Shown here: in pieces, positions 1-7,171 of the stretch
How the letters are laid out: each line of letters starts with the position of its first letter
How positions within the stretch are numbered: the stretch's first letter is position 1
Assembly: GCA_903929655.1 (NCBI GenBank)
Contig: CAIYVS010000565.1
Span: 1 to 7,171 of the forward strand
Length of the DNA stretch: 7,171 nt
Reading direction: 5' to 3'
Origin: an uncultured Bacteroidota bacterium
GTDB lineage: Bacteria > Bacteroidota > Bacteroidia > Chitinophagales > Chitinophagaceae
Translations under genes and position numbers: made by a program
Notes under the pieces: generated by a model
What the model saw: only the letters and a program-made list of their open reading frames with translations
The model's database searches: none
What the model was told of the DNA's origin: nothing

Positions 1-23
1 CTTAAATAAACAAAATAAGATCA

Positions 24-2357
24 ATGAACTTTTCTACGCAGAAACGTAATATCCTTTTTACTGCCATCTTCATATTTTTCGCTTTCCCTGTTTTTGCACA
101 ATCAAGGCAGGGTACTATAAAAGGTTTCATCTACGATAAAAAAACAGGTGAACCCATGATCTACACCAATGTATTTTTTTCAAATGCAAAATATGGTGCC
201 CAGACCGATATAAATGGTTATTTCTCTATCATGCTTCCTGCCGGAAGTTATACCCTCTATACTACCGCCGTTGGTTATGATACTTCGTCTGTTACTGTAA
301 ATGTACTTCCGGAAGATGTAGTAACGAAAAAACTATTTATCTCTCCAAGAGAAACAGAATTGAGAGGCGTTGAGATATCGGCCAGGAAAACAGAAAAATT
401 AACACATATCAATACCGGGGTAACAACCATTACGCCGCGAGACCTTAAATTATTACCCAGTGCTGGTGGCGAACCCGATGTGGCACAGTTCTTACAAGTG
501 GTTCCGGGTGTAATTTTTACAGGCGACCAGGGCGGACAATTATATATCCGTGGCGGATCGCCCGCACAAACCGGGATTATACTGGATGGCGTTACTATTT
601 ATAATCCCTTCCATTCTATTGGTTTATTTTCAGTTTTCGAAACTGAATCTATCCGTAATGTAGAGGTTTACTCTGCAGGTTTCAATGCAGAGTGGGGTAA
701 CCGTACATCTGCTATTGTAGATGTGCATACCAAGGACGGAAACAAAAACGAGATCGGTGGTATAGTTTCCATATCTCCCATTATGAGCAGAGCTATGCTG
801 GAAGGACCGCTTCTAAAGTCAAAAAAACATAATGGTTCAGGTATTACCTTCCTTGTTTACGGCAAAGATTTTTATTTAGATAAAACATCCAAACCCTTGT
901 ACGGTGGTTTAGGAAATACTTTTGAGAATGGACTCCCTTATAATTTCCAGGACCTTTACGGTAAAGTAACCTTCAGTGCAGATAACGGAAGTAAGTTGAA
1001 TATCTTTGCTTTCAATTTTAATGATGATGCCAAATTTTCGGCTGATACCGCTACAAGCGGCGATTATGCATGGAAAGCCACAGGCGTAGGTGCAACCTTT
1101 GTTGTAACACCCGGAAGCTCTTCTGCCCTGATAGACGGTAAGTTCGCATATTCAAAATACAATATCAATTTTGGCGAATCAACCAATTCTTTTCCACGCA
1201 CCACAGGCATAGACGGCTTCGAAGCAGGTATCAATTTCACCTACTATCTGCCGGCTTACAGCGAACTGAAATACGGCGTTGAAGTAAGTGGTTTCCATAC
1301 ATCCCTCAGCTACGACCTGGCAGCCAATGCACCGACAACTCTCGAAAATCAGAGCACACTGGCAGGAATGTTTGTTATGTACAGGCAGAACTTCGGCAGT
1401 AAGTTTATTATGGAACCCAGCGTAAGGTTTCAATATTATTCCAGCATCAACCAATTAAGGCCTGAACCACGTCTTGGCTTAAAATACAATATTACCAATA
1501 CCGTGCGCCTTAAATTTGCTACCGGCATGTATTCCCAGAATATTGTCAGCACCAAAAGCGACCTTGACATAGTTAACTTCTTCACAGGCTTTGTACAAAG
1601 CCCCGGAGAACAGATATATAATACAAGCGGTAACCAGATCAGCGCCAATATCCAGACTGCATACCATGTACTGGGCGGTATAGAAGTAGATGTGAACAAA
1701 GTGGAGTTGAACCTGGAGCCCTGGTTAAAAACTTTTCCGCAACTGATCGAGATCAACCTGAACAAACGTTATGCCAGCGATCCTGATTTTGTATCAGGTA
1801 GCGGCAATGCCTATGGCCTTGATCTCTCAGCAAAATACAGCGAGAGAAGGGTCTATTTATGGGGCGTTGTTTCATACCAGGTTGTTGATTATACATCTAT
1901 TGATGCAACAGGAAGTGTACAGACCTACCCTCCTCCATTCGACAGGCGCATTAACCTGAACCTCGTTGCTTCTTATGCAGCAGGCAAGAAAAAAGACCTG
2001 GAACTTTCTGCCCGCTTTAACATGGGCTCGCCATTTCCTTTTACCCAGACACAAGGTTTTTATGAAGGTGTAAACCCTTTATTAAATGGCCTGAAGACCA
2101 ATATCTATACCCAAAACGGGGCACTTATGACTGTTCTCGCAGACCAGATCAATGGCGGTCGTTTATCATACTACCATCGACTGGACATCTCTGCCAAGAA
2201 GAAATTTGTTATTAGTAAAAAATCCAGCCTCGATCTGACACTCAGTGTTACGAATGTCTACAATAGGAACAATGTATTTTATGTAAACCGCATTACAAGC
2301 GGTGTAGTATATCAATTACCTGTCTTCCCAAGCATTAATCTTACTTATAATTTTTAA
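24..2357 (+). CDS. TonB-dependent outer-membrane receptor with N-terminal CarboxypepD_reg-like domain
   Basis: This 777-residue protein is an outer-membrane receptor expected to import, or otherwise handle, a ligand using TonB/ExbB/ExbD energy; the ligand cannot be read from the sequence. Residues 1-25 form a signal peptide, with likely cleavage VFA|QSRQG. Residues about 29-108 match the beta-sandwich CarboxypepD_reg-like domain (GTIKGFIYDKKTGEPM, then TDINGYFSIMLPAGSYTL). The stretch TELRGVEISA (111-120) sits where Bacteroidota receptors carry a TonB box. The plug spans about 121-240, with GGEPDVAQFLQVVPGV, LYIRGGSPAQTGIILDGV and IYNPFHSIGLFSVF. The barrel follows, including the PPPFDRRINL segment (636-645), and ends in Phe as expected for BAM-dependent insertion. 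At 777 residues it is shorter than typical SusC proteins (about 1000), and no SusD gene follows. The ATG at 24 directly precedes the signal peptide and has an A-rich leader without a clear Shine-Dalgarno. The family is very secure; the substrate is unknown. Confidence 0.95.
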   Translation: MNFSTQKRNILFTAIFIFFAFPVFAQSRQGTIKGFIYDKKTGEPMIYTNVFFSNAKYGAQTDINGYFSIMLPAGSYTLYTTAVGYDTSSVTVNVLPEDVVTKKLFISPRETELRGVEISARKTEKLTHINTGVTTITPRDLKLLPSAGGEPDVAQFLQVVPGVIFTGDQGGQLYIRGGSPAQTGIILDGVTIYNPFHSIGLFSVFETESIRNVEVYSAGFNAEWGNRTSAIVDVHTKDGNKNEIGGIVSISPIMSRAMLEGPLLKSKKHNGSGITFLVYGKDFYLDKTSKPLYGGLGNTFENGLPYNFQDLYGKVTFSADNGSKLNIFAFNFNDDAKFSADTATSGDYAWKATGVGATFVVTPGSSSALIDGKFAYSKYNINFGESTNSFPRTTGIDGFEAGINFTYYLPAYSELKYGVEVSGFHTSLSYDLAANAPTTLENQSTLAGMFVMYRQNFGSKFIMEPSVRFQYYSSINQLRPEPRLGLKYNITNTVRLKFATGMYSQNIVSTKSDLDIVNFFTGFVQSPGEQIYNTSGNQISANIQTAYHVLGGIEVDVNKVELNLEPWLKTFPQLIEINLNKRYASDPDFVSGSGNAYGLDLSAKYSERRVYLWGVVSYQVVDYTSIDATGSVQTYPPPFDRRINLNLVASYAAGKKKDLELSARFNMGSPFPFTQTQGFYEGVNPLLNGLKTNIYTQNGALMTVLADQINGGRLSYYHRLDISAKKKFVISKKSSLDLTLSVTNVYNRNNVFYVNRITSGVVYQLPVFPSINLTYNF

Positions 2358-2370
2358 TAAGATTTGCTGA

Positions 2371-5300
2371 ATGGAGCAACGATATAAAAAGAGGATGGTA
2401 ATGGCATTTGCCTGCTTAAGTGCTGGCTTGCTTTTAGGCTATTCTTCATATGCGCAGTTGCACGCCCCTGATTTGCCACAGAACAGGGCATTGATTCTTG
2501 CAGAGGAACAATATCAACTGGGCAATTATGAACTGGCAAAACAATTTGCACACAACTATTTACAGCAGCAGGAAAACAATACAGAAACCAAGGGAACTAA
2601 CAACATAGACAAAGCGCATTATTTCATTGCTATAAGCGATCTGAAAATTGAAGAATCCGGCAGTGCCGATTCTGCGCTGATAACACTCAGCAAAACTTCA
2701 AACCCTGTATACCAGCAACGCATCTCCCAGGCCCTGGCACAATATTATTTTCGTCATAATGACCTTAACTCAGGTATCTACTATTATGAGAAAACCAATA
2801 TTGCTAACCTCAGCAATGATGAGATAGCAGATGAAAAATTCGAGCTGGCCTATTGTTATTTCAACAACAGGCAATTTGATAAAGCTGAACCTCTGTTCGC
2901 ATCTATAAAGGAACTGAAACAGGGAAAATATTATGTAGCCGGCAATTATTACTATGCCTTGTTAGCTTATAATGATAATAAGTACCAATCCGCCCTTACC
3001 AGCTTTGAAAGAATAAAAGACGAACCGGAATACCGTAATGTAGTTCCCTATTATATTGCCGAGATCTATTATTTTACAGGAGACCGGAAAAAAGCGCTTG
3101 ACGAAGCTTTATCGCTTATAAAACGCAAAGACAAACTCTATTACGATAATGAATTGCACCTCCTTGCCGGGCAATGCCTGTTTGAAGAACAGAAATTCGC
3201 TGATGCCCTGCCCTATTTTGATCACTATTACGAGCATGCTGATAAAATAAGGAAGGAAGACGTTTATGAAATGGCATTCTGCTATTACATGACAAACGAC
3301 TGGTCTAAAGCAGTTGATAAATTCAAATTACTTAGCAATACACAAGACTCCCTTGGGCAAACAGCCATGTACCTGCTGGGGGATTGTTATTTAAAAACAG
3401 GAGACAAACAAAGTGCCCGGAGCGCCTTCAGCATATGTGCCGACCTTCCATTTAACAAAGGCCAGCAGGAAGCCTCGATGCTCCTGAATGCCAAACTCTG
3501 CTACGAAATGGGCTATAATACGGAGGCCGTAAAACAACTTAACAACCTGCTTTCCACCTTCCCGAATTCTAAATACAAAGACGAAGCAAAAACCTTGCTG
3601 TCCGACCTGCTTCTAAAAACAGGCAATTATGCAGAGGCCTTTACCCATTTGCAGGAAGTAAATAATAAAGATGAGAATTACTGGAAAGTTCAGCAGAAAG
3701 TGGCCTTTGGTTATGCCATGCAGGAACTAAAGAACAACAATACCACTTCGGCAGACAGCCTTCTTAATCTCTCCCTCAGTCACCCTTCTGATATGAACTA
3801 TGAAGCAGTGGCCTGGTTCTGGAGAGGAGAACTGGCTTACCGTTTACATCATTATAAAGAAGCTATCCTATTTTCTAAAAACTTTATAGATAAAAACATT
3901 AACGAAACTTCCGCCCGGTATTTAAGCCCAGAGGCTACGGCACAACATGCCTATAATAATATAGGTTATGCAGCTATGGAACTGGACAGCTTTGCAATGG
4001 CAAGATTTTTCTTTAACAGGTCCCAGCAATCAAAAAATATTGACACTTCCGCAAACCAGCTGGCTGTGCTAAGAGAAGCCGATGCCTATTTCATGCAGAA
4101 AGATTTTGCAAACGCCTTGAACCTTTATAACAAAGTTATCCTGACAGATAATGGCAATGCAGACTATGCCCGTTTTCAAAAAAGCATCCTCTTAGGCCTG
4201 CAGGGCAATAATACCGAGAAGATAAATTTATTACAAGGGCTTATCAATAAAGTCCCTTACTCCCGCTATGCCGACAAAGCACGATACGAACTGGCCATTA
4301 CATACCTGGCCAGCGAGCAATACCAGGCCGCCATCAGCATACTGGAGCCATTAACACAGTCTGAAAAAACAAGAAACCTGGCCCCTAAAGCATGGATGAA
4401 GATCGGTTTTGCCTACCAGCAAATGATCATCCAGGACAAAGCAACAGATGCTTACAAACATGTTGTTACAGACTATCCCACATCAGATGAAAGACCTGCT
4501 GCACTGGATGCCCTGAAAAGCATTTTCATTAATAACAACCAGCCCGCAGCCTATACACAATTCCTCAAAGACAATAACCTGCCTTCCGCAGACAGTAGCA
4601 GTATAGATTCCACCTATTACTCGGCTGCACAGGCCCAGTACATAGCAGGCAATTGGGATAAAGCAAAGAGTGCCTTCACTCAATACCTCAGCCAGTACCC
4701 CAAAGGTGCATTTACCACAAAGGCCCATTTCTATCTGGCAGACTGCAACTGGCAATTAAAGGATTACAAAAGCGCACAGGCCGATTACGAAGCCGTGTTG
4801 CAAAACCCCTGGAGCGATTTTTCTGAGCAAAGCGCCCGTCGTGCTGCCATCATATCCTACCAGAATAAAAATTATGAGGCCGCATTTAACTATTACAAAC
4901 AGTTGCGCAATATAGCCATGAGCAAAGAAAACCTGCAATTTGCCTATGCAGGCCTCATGAAAAGCAGTTATAATGCAGATCATTATCATGATGCTATTTC
5001 TTATGCCGATACCCTCTTTACCATAGCTGAGACCAATGATGATGTGAAGACACAGGCCTTGTTATATAAGGCCAAGGCGCAGCAACAATTCAACAATACA
5101 GAAGATGCCATTGTCATTTACCGCCAGCTTCAAAACAATAAAGATGGCGCTGTAGCCGCAGAAGCAAAATACCATATTGCCGAATACTACCTGCAGAAAA
5201 ACAAACTGAAAGATGCAGAAAATGCGGCGAACAATGCCATACAAACTTCCGCAGGCTACGATTACTGGATCGTGAAATCCTACATTCTTTTAGCCGATGT

Positions 5301-5454
5301 GCTGACCAAAGAAAAAGATTATTTCAATGCCAAGGCAACCTTACAAAGCATTATTAAACAAACTGCCATACCCGACCTGAAAGAAGAAGCAAGCAAAAAA
5401 CTTGACAAAGTAAAAGTTTTGGAAAAACAACAAAGTAAATTGTCTGAAGAATAG
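2371..5454 (+). CDS. Large exported tetratricopeptide-repeat (TPR) protein, probable periplasmic scaffold
   Basis: This 1027-residue protein is probably a periplasmic solenoid that scaffolds protein contacts; no enzymatic domain is visible. Residues 1-28 look like a Sec signal peptide (basic MEQRYKKR, hydrophobic core, likely cut SYA|QLHAP). Cys15 lies inside the hydrophobic segment without a proper lipobox, so a lipoprotein is unlikely. From about residue 44 to 996 the chain is nearly continuous TPR-like helix pairs, roughly 24-26 by eye. Clear examples are 151-180 (FELAYCYFNNRQFDKAEPLF), 328-358 (AMYLLGDCYLKTGDKQSARS), 365-400, 630-664, 748-778 and 782-815. Several repeats end in 'YP' turns (DYPTS, QYPKG), as in BamD/CpoB-type TPRs. 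The tail (1002-1027) is short and highly charged. The gene starts 13 bases after the receptor stop and ends 3 bases before the next start, so co-expression is likely. Met9 and Met11 are alternative starts, but Met1 keeps the basic N-region. The fold is secure; the role is inferred. Confidence 0.93.
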   Translation: MEQRYKKRMVMAFACLSAGLLLGYSSYAQLHAPDLPQNRALILAEEQYQLGNYELAKQFAHNYLQQQENNTETKGTNNIDKAHYFIAISDLKIEESGSADSALITLSKTSNPVYQQRISQALAQYYFRHNDLNSGIYYYEKTNIANLSNDEIADEKFELAYCYFNNRQFDKAEPLFASIKELKQGKYYVAGNYYYALLAYNDNKYQSALTSFERIKDEPEYRNVVPYYIAEIYYFTGDRKKALDEALSLIKRKDKLYYDNELHLLAGQCLFEEQKFADALPYFDHYYEHADKIRKEDVYEMAFCYYMTNDWSKAVDKFKLLSNTQDSLGQTAMYLLGDCYLKTGDKQSARSAFSICADLPFNKGQQEASMLLNAKLCYEMGYNTEAVKQLNNLLSTFPNSKYKDEAKTLLSDLLLKTGNYAEAFTHLQEVNNKDENYWKVQQKVAFGYAMQELKNNNTTSADSLLNLSLSHPSDMNYEAVAWFWRGELAYRLHHYKEAILFSKNFIDKNINETSARYLSPEATAQHAYNNIGYAAMELDSFAMARFFFNRSQQSKNIDTSANQLAVLREADAYFMQKDFANALNLYNKVILTDNGNADYARFQKSILLGLQGNNTEKINLLQGLINKVPYSRYADKARYELAITYLASEQYQAAISILEPLTQSEKTRNLAPKAWMKIGFAYQQMIIQDKATDAYKHVVTDYPTSDERPAALDALKSIFINNNQPAAYTQFLKDNNLPSADSSSIDSTYYSAAQAQYIAGNWDKAKSAFTQYLSQYPKGAFTTKAHFYLADCNWQLKDYKSAQADYEAVLQNPWSDFSEQSARRAAIISYQNKNYEAAFNYYKQLRNIAMSKENLQFAYAGLMKSSYNADHYHDAISYADTLFTIAETNDDVKTQALLYKAKAQQQFNNTEDAIVIYRQLQNNKDGAVAAEAKYHIAEYYLQKNKLKDAENAANNAIQTSAGYDYWIVKSYILLADVLTKEKDYFNAKATLQSIIKQTAIPDLKEEASKKLDKVKVLEKQQSKLSEE

Positions 5455-5457
5455 AAA

Positions 5458-7086
5458 ATGAGGACCCGCAGAATTTACATATCAATAGTCTTGTCAATAC
5501 TTGCCTTGCATGCAAGTGCTCAAAATACTAAAACATCTAAAGACACTACTATTAAGGGCTCTACTATTGAGATCATGCAGGCTTATAAACCTGAGGTAAA
5601 GCAAATGCAGAAACCCGAAATGGTCCCTACCCTTGCACCCACAGATACCACACATCCTAAATTCAATTACGTAGTCCCGCAGCAATCCTTATTATATACC
5701 TATAGCTCCCCTGCCCTTCGCCCGCTTGCATTGGGCAAAGACACCGCAGGCAAAAAACTACAGAACTACGTAAAAGCAGGTGCAGGTAATCTCTCCACCA
5801 TTTTCCTCGATGCAGGCCTTAGCAAACTCACCTGGAAAGATTATGAAGCCGCTCTTCACCTGCACTATCTCTCCCAGGATGGTTCTATACAATATCAGCA
5901 GGTATCGCTTGCAGGCCTGGAAGCCGATGGCAACCTGCACCGTGATGGCAATAACTGGCATGCTTTTTTGGATGCTAGCCGCAACCAATACCATTATTAT
6001 GGTTACGACCATGACATCTACAATCCACCATCCGATTCATTAACGCAAACCTTCACAGGCATTCATATTGGCCTGGACATGCAAAATGAAAAACCTGGCT
6101 ATATGGGCCTTAATTATCATCCGGCTGTTTTCGCATCCCTGTTTAAAGATGCATTTAAAGCCTCCGAAACTACTTTGGGTTTTGCAGTCCCGGTGTCAAA
6201 AGACATTGATTCTTCTTTGCAGGTACTGGCAGCTATTAACGCCACATTTACACAATTCTCCGGCCCATCGCAAAGCACAGGCAATAATATTTTCCAGATA
6301 GCTCCCGGTGTAAATTATCATAAAGACCTCTGGAGCATACACGCCACCTTAAGCCCCACTTTCGGCAAAGACAATGTCTTTTTTCTTCCCGATATAGTTG
6401 GCTATTATCATCTTTCCCAATACGGCTACCTGGCAAGCGCAGGCTGGCAAAGCACTTTGCAGCAAAACAGCTACGAACAATTAAGTGCAGAAAACCCTTA
6501 CATGTTCAATACCTATACCATTCATCAAACCCACCGCGACGAGGTATTTGCAGACCTAAAAGGCTCATTCGGAAATCACATTTCGTTTTCCGGGCGCCTC
6601 AGTTGGTGGCAATATGGCAACCTGCCGCTCTTTATTAACAACCTCGGAGACCAGAAACAATTTAATGTTATCTACTACGAAAAAGTAAACGCCGTTTCAT
6701 TGCAGGCAGCCGGGCGTTATGACGTGGGCAATACCTTGTCATTAGGGTTAAGTCTCGCCTATTTCAACTTCTCTTCAGGCTCCGGCAAAGTATGGGGCCA
6801 GGCCCCCTTGCGCATCAAAAGCGATCTTTCCTTCCGCCCCATCAATGAACTCATCTGCACCGCCTATATGTCTGTGCTGGGCGGCACACAGGCACTCAAT
6901 GCCAGCCAGCAGGCAGTAACATTGCCCACGGCACTCGATATTGGCGGCAATGCAGAATACTTTATCATACCTCGCTTATCACTTTTTTTACAGATAAATA
7001 ATATTCTAAATAACAAATACCAGCTATGGCAGGGATACCAGGCATATGGTCTGAATTTCTACGGTGGCCTGCGTTTAAAATTTTGA
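5458..7086 (+). CDS. Plugless TonB-receptor-like outer-membrane beta-barrel protein
   Basis: This 542-residue protein is predicted to be an outer-membrane beta-barrel; its cargo or function is not known to me. Residues 1-21 are a signal peptide, with likely cleavage ASA|QNTK. Residues about 30-95 form a Pro-rich segment (IEIMQAYKPEVKQ, then YTYSSPALRPLALGKD) that recalls Bacteroidota proteins annotated as TonB-dependent receptor family and often encoded beside large TPR proteins; that recollection is not a search result. From about residue 100 on, alternating hydrophobic/polar strands with aromatic ends and turns continue to the C-terminus. The last strands (RLSLFLQINNILNNKY, then GLNFYGGLRLKF) are typical of TonB-receptor barrels and end in Phe. 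No plug motifs (RGG, LDGV) or CarboxypepD_reg domain are present. The barrel region is about 440 residues, clearly smaller than a full receptor barrel. The ATG is 3 bases after the TPR stop, so its initiation signal lies within the end of that gene, suggesting translational coupling. Confidence 0.88.
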   Translation: MRTRRIYISIVLSILALHASAQNTKTSKDTTIKGSTIEIMQAYKPEVKQMQKPEMVPTLAPTDTTHPKFNYVVPQQSLLYTYSSPALRPLALGKDTAGKKLQNYVKAGAGNLSTIFLDAGLSKLTWKDYEAALHLHYLSQDGSIQYQQVSLAGLEADGNLHRDGNNWHAFLDASRNQYHYYGYDHDIYNPPSDSLTQTFTGIHIGLDMQNEKPGYMGLNYHPAVFASLFKDAFKASETTLGFAVPVSKDIDSSLQVLAAINATFTQFSGPSQSTGNNIFQIAPGVNYHKDLWSIHATLSPTFGKDNVFFLPDIVGYYHLSQYGYLASAGWQSTLQQNSYEQLSAENPYMFNTYTIHQTHRDEVFADLKGSFGNHISFSGRLSWWQYGNLPLFINNLGDQKQFNVIYYEKVNAVSLQAAGRYDVGNTLSLGLSLAYFNFSSGSGKVWGQAPLRIKSDLSFRPINELICTAYMSVLGGTQALNASQQAVTLPTALDIGGNAEYFIIPRLSLFLQINNILNNKYQLWQGYQAYGLNFYGGLRLKF

Positions 7087-7171
7087 TCTCACGATTGACA
7101 GATTTTGCAAAAAACTATGCAACAAAATATAGGTAGAGACGCAATGCATTGCGTCTCTACTGAATACACAA
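7087..7171. other. Non-coding 3' flank of the operon
   Basis: These 85 bases contain no credible ORF. Besides the palindrome at 7133-7160 they hold a weak AT-rich inverted repeat, ATTTTG (7102-7107) against CAAAAT (7123-7128), separated by 15 bases. No promoter or tRNA signal is recognisable. The next gene, if any, starts beyond the window. Confidence 0.6.
7133..7160. repeat. Perfect 28-bp palindrome, REP-like intergenic element
   Basis: The half-site GTAGAGACGCAATG (7133-7146) is followed directly by its exact reverse complement (7147-7160), giving 14-base arms with no spacer. As RNA or single-stranded DNA it could fold into a hairpin with a stem of about 12 pairs and a TGCA loop. It begins 46 bases after the last stop codon. 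No T-run follows, so it is not a classical intrinsic terminator, although it could stabilise the mRNA 3' end or help end transcription. Palindromes built on GAGACGC...GCGTCTC are, as I recall, dispersed between genes in several Bacteroidota and cyanobacterial genomes, which suggests a REP-type repeat. Only one copy is present, so the repeat status is inferred. Confidence 0.8.

Larger units (their letters stand above)
24..7086 (+). other. Probable three-gene operon of envelope proteins
   Basis: The three genes are co-directional with gaps of 13 and 3 bases, too short for separate promoters and terminators outside coding sequence. All products carry Sec signal peptides and are predicted to be periplasmic or outer-membrane. 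The promoter must lie upstream, because only 23 bases precede the first start here; other genes may precede these three. The operon is inferred from spacing; no transcript evidence is available. Confidence 0.75.

Noticed and set aside
138..180. Two 7-base homopolymer tracts (A at 138-144, T at 174-180) near the start of the receptor gene, as possible phase-variation sites
   Set aside because: Seven bases is short for a slippage switch and such runs are ordinary in AT-rich Bacteroidota coding sequence; the frame is intact.
1179..1765. Overlapping minus-strand ORFs (1179-1454, 1436-1765, 1479-1667) opposite the receptor gene
   Set aside because: They lie wholly inside the strongly supported receptor gene, have no recognisable domain or start context, and reflect its codon pattern read in antisense.
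2345..2360. AT-rich TATAATTTTTAATAAG as a possible promoter -7 element for the TPR gene
   Set aside because: It matches the Bacteroidota TAnnTTTG consensus only loosely, overlaps the receptor's last codons, and has no convincing -33 TTG; any AT-rich gene end would give this.
2413..2415. Cys15 of the TPR protein as a lipoprotein anchor
   Set aside because: The residues before it (A-F-A) do not form a lipobox and only a short hydrophobic stretch precedes it; the SYA|Q site further on fits signal peptidase I better.
4483..5244. Minus-strand ORFs opposite the TPR gene, some Cys/Ile-rich and resembling membrane segments
   Set aside because: The hydrophobic look arises from reverse reading of Ala-, Tyr- and Asn-rich TPR codons; the sense strand is continuous TPR coding sequence.
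5780..6301. Plus-strand ORFs in another frame (5780-6043, 6068-6301) inside the plugless barrel gene
   Set aside because: They are out-of-frame shadows of a gene with signal peptide and barrel C-terminus; their composition is Met/Trp/His-rich and unlike a real protein.
7102..7128. ATTTTG/CAAAAT inverted repeat as an operator or terminator
   Set aside because: Six AT-rich pairs across a 15-base loop are weak and expected by chance in AT-rich non-coding DNA.

Overview
The window looks like chromosomal DNA from a member of the Bacteroidota, probably near the Chitinophagia/Sphingobacteriia, although the class is only a guess. Three things point there. All three proteins have a signal peptide that appears to be cut just before Gln (the 'A|Q' junction common in this phylum). 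The first is a TonB-dependent receptor with an N-terminal carboxypeptidase-regulatory-like (CarboxypepD_reg) domain, an arrangement typical of Bacteroidota. The genes also start after A-rich leaders rather than clear Shine-Dalgarno sites.

Layout: three plus-strand genes are tightly packed and fill almost the whole window. (1) 24-2357 encodes a 777-residue TonB-dependent outer-membrane receptor with signal peptide, CarboxypepD_reg domain, plug and barrel. (2) After 13 bases, 2371-5454 encodes a 1027-residue exported protein built almost entirely of tetratricopeptide (TPR) repeats, about two dozen by eye. (3) After only 3 bases, 5458-7086 encodes a 542-residue outer-membrane beta-barrel whose C-terminus resembles a TonB-dependent receptor but which has no plug domain. 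The last 85 bases (7087-7171) are non-coding and hold a perfect 28-bp palindrome at 7133-7160.

The spacing indicates one transcription unit. All three products are predicted to act in the periplasm or outer membrane. The likeliest reading is an envelope module in which the long TPR solenoid is a periplasmic scaffold working with one or both barrels. The TPR-protein plus plugless-barrel pair resembles, by architecture only, known export or assembly pairs such as AlgK/AlgE, the TPR-barrel fusions PgaA and BcsC, and the TPR component SprE/PorW of type IX secretion. I see no synthase, SusD, DUF4249 or T9SS core gene here, so the substrate is unknown. No RNA gene, CRISPR array, insertion sequence or phage gene was found.
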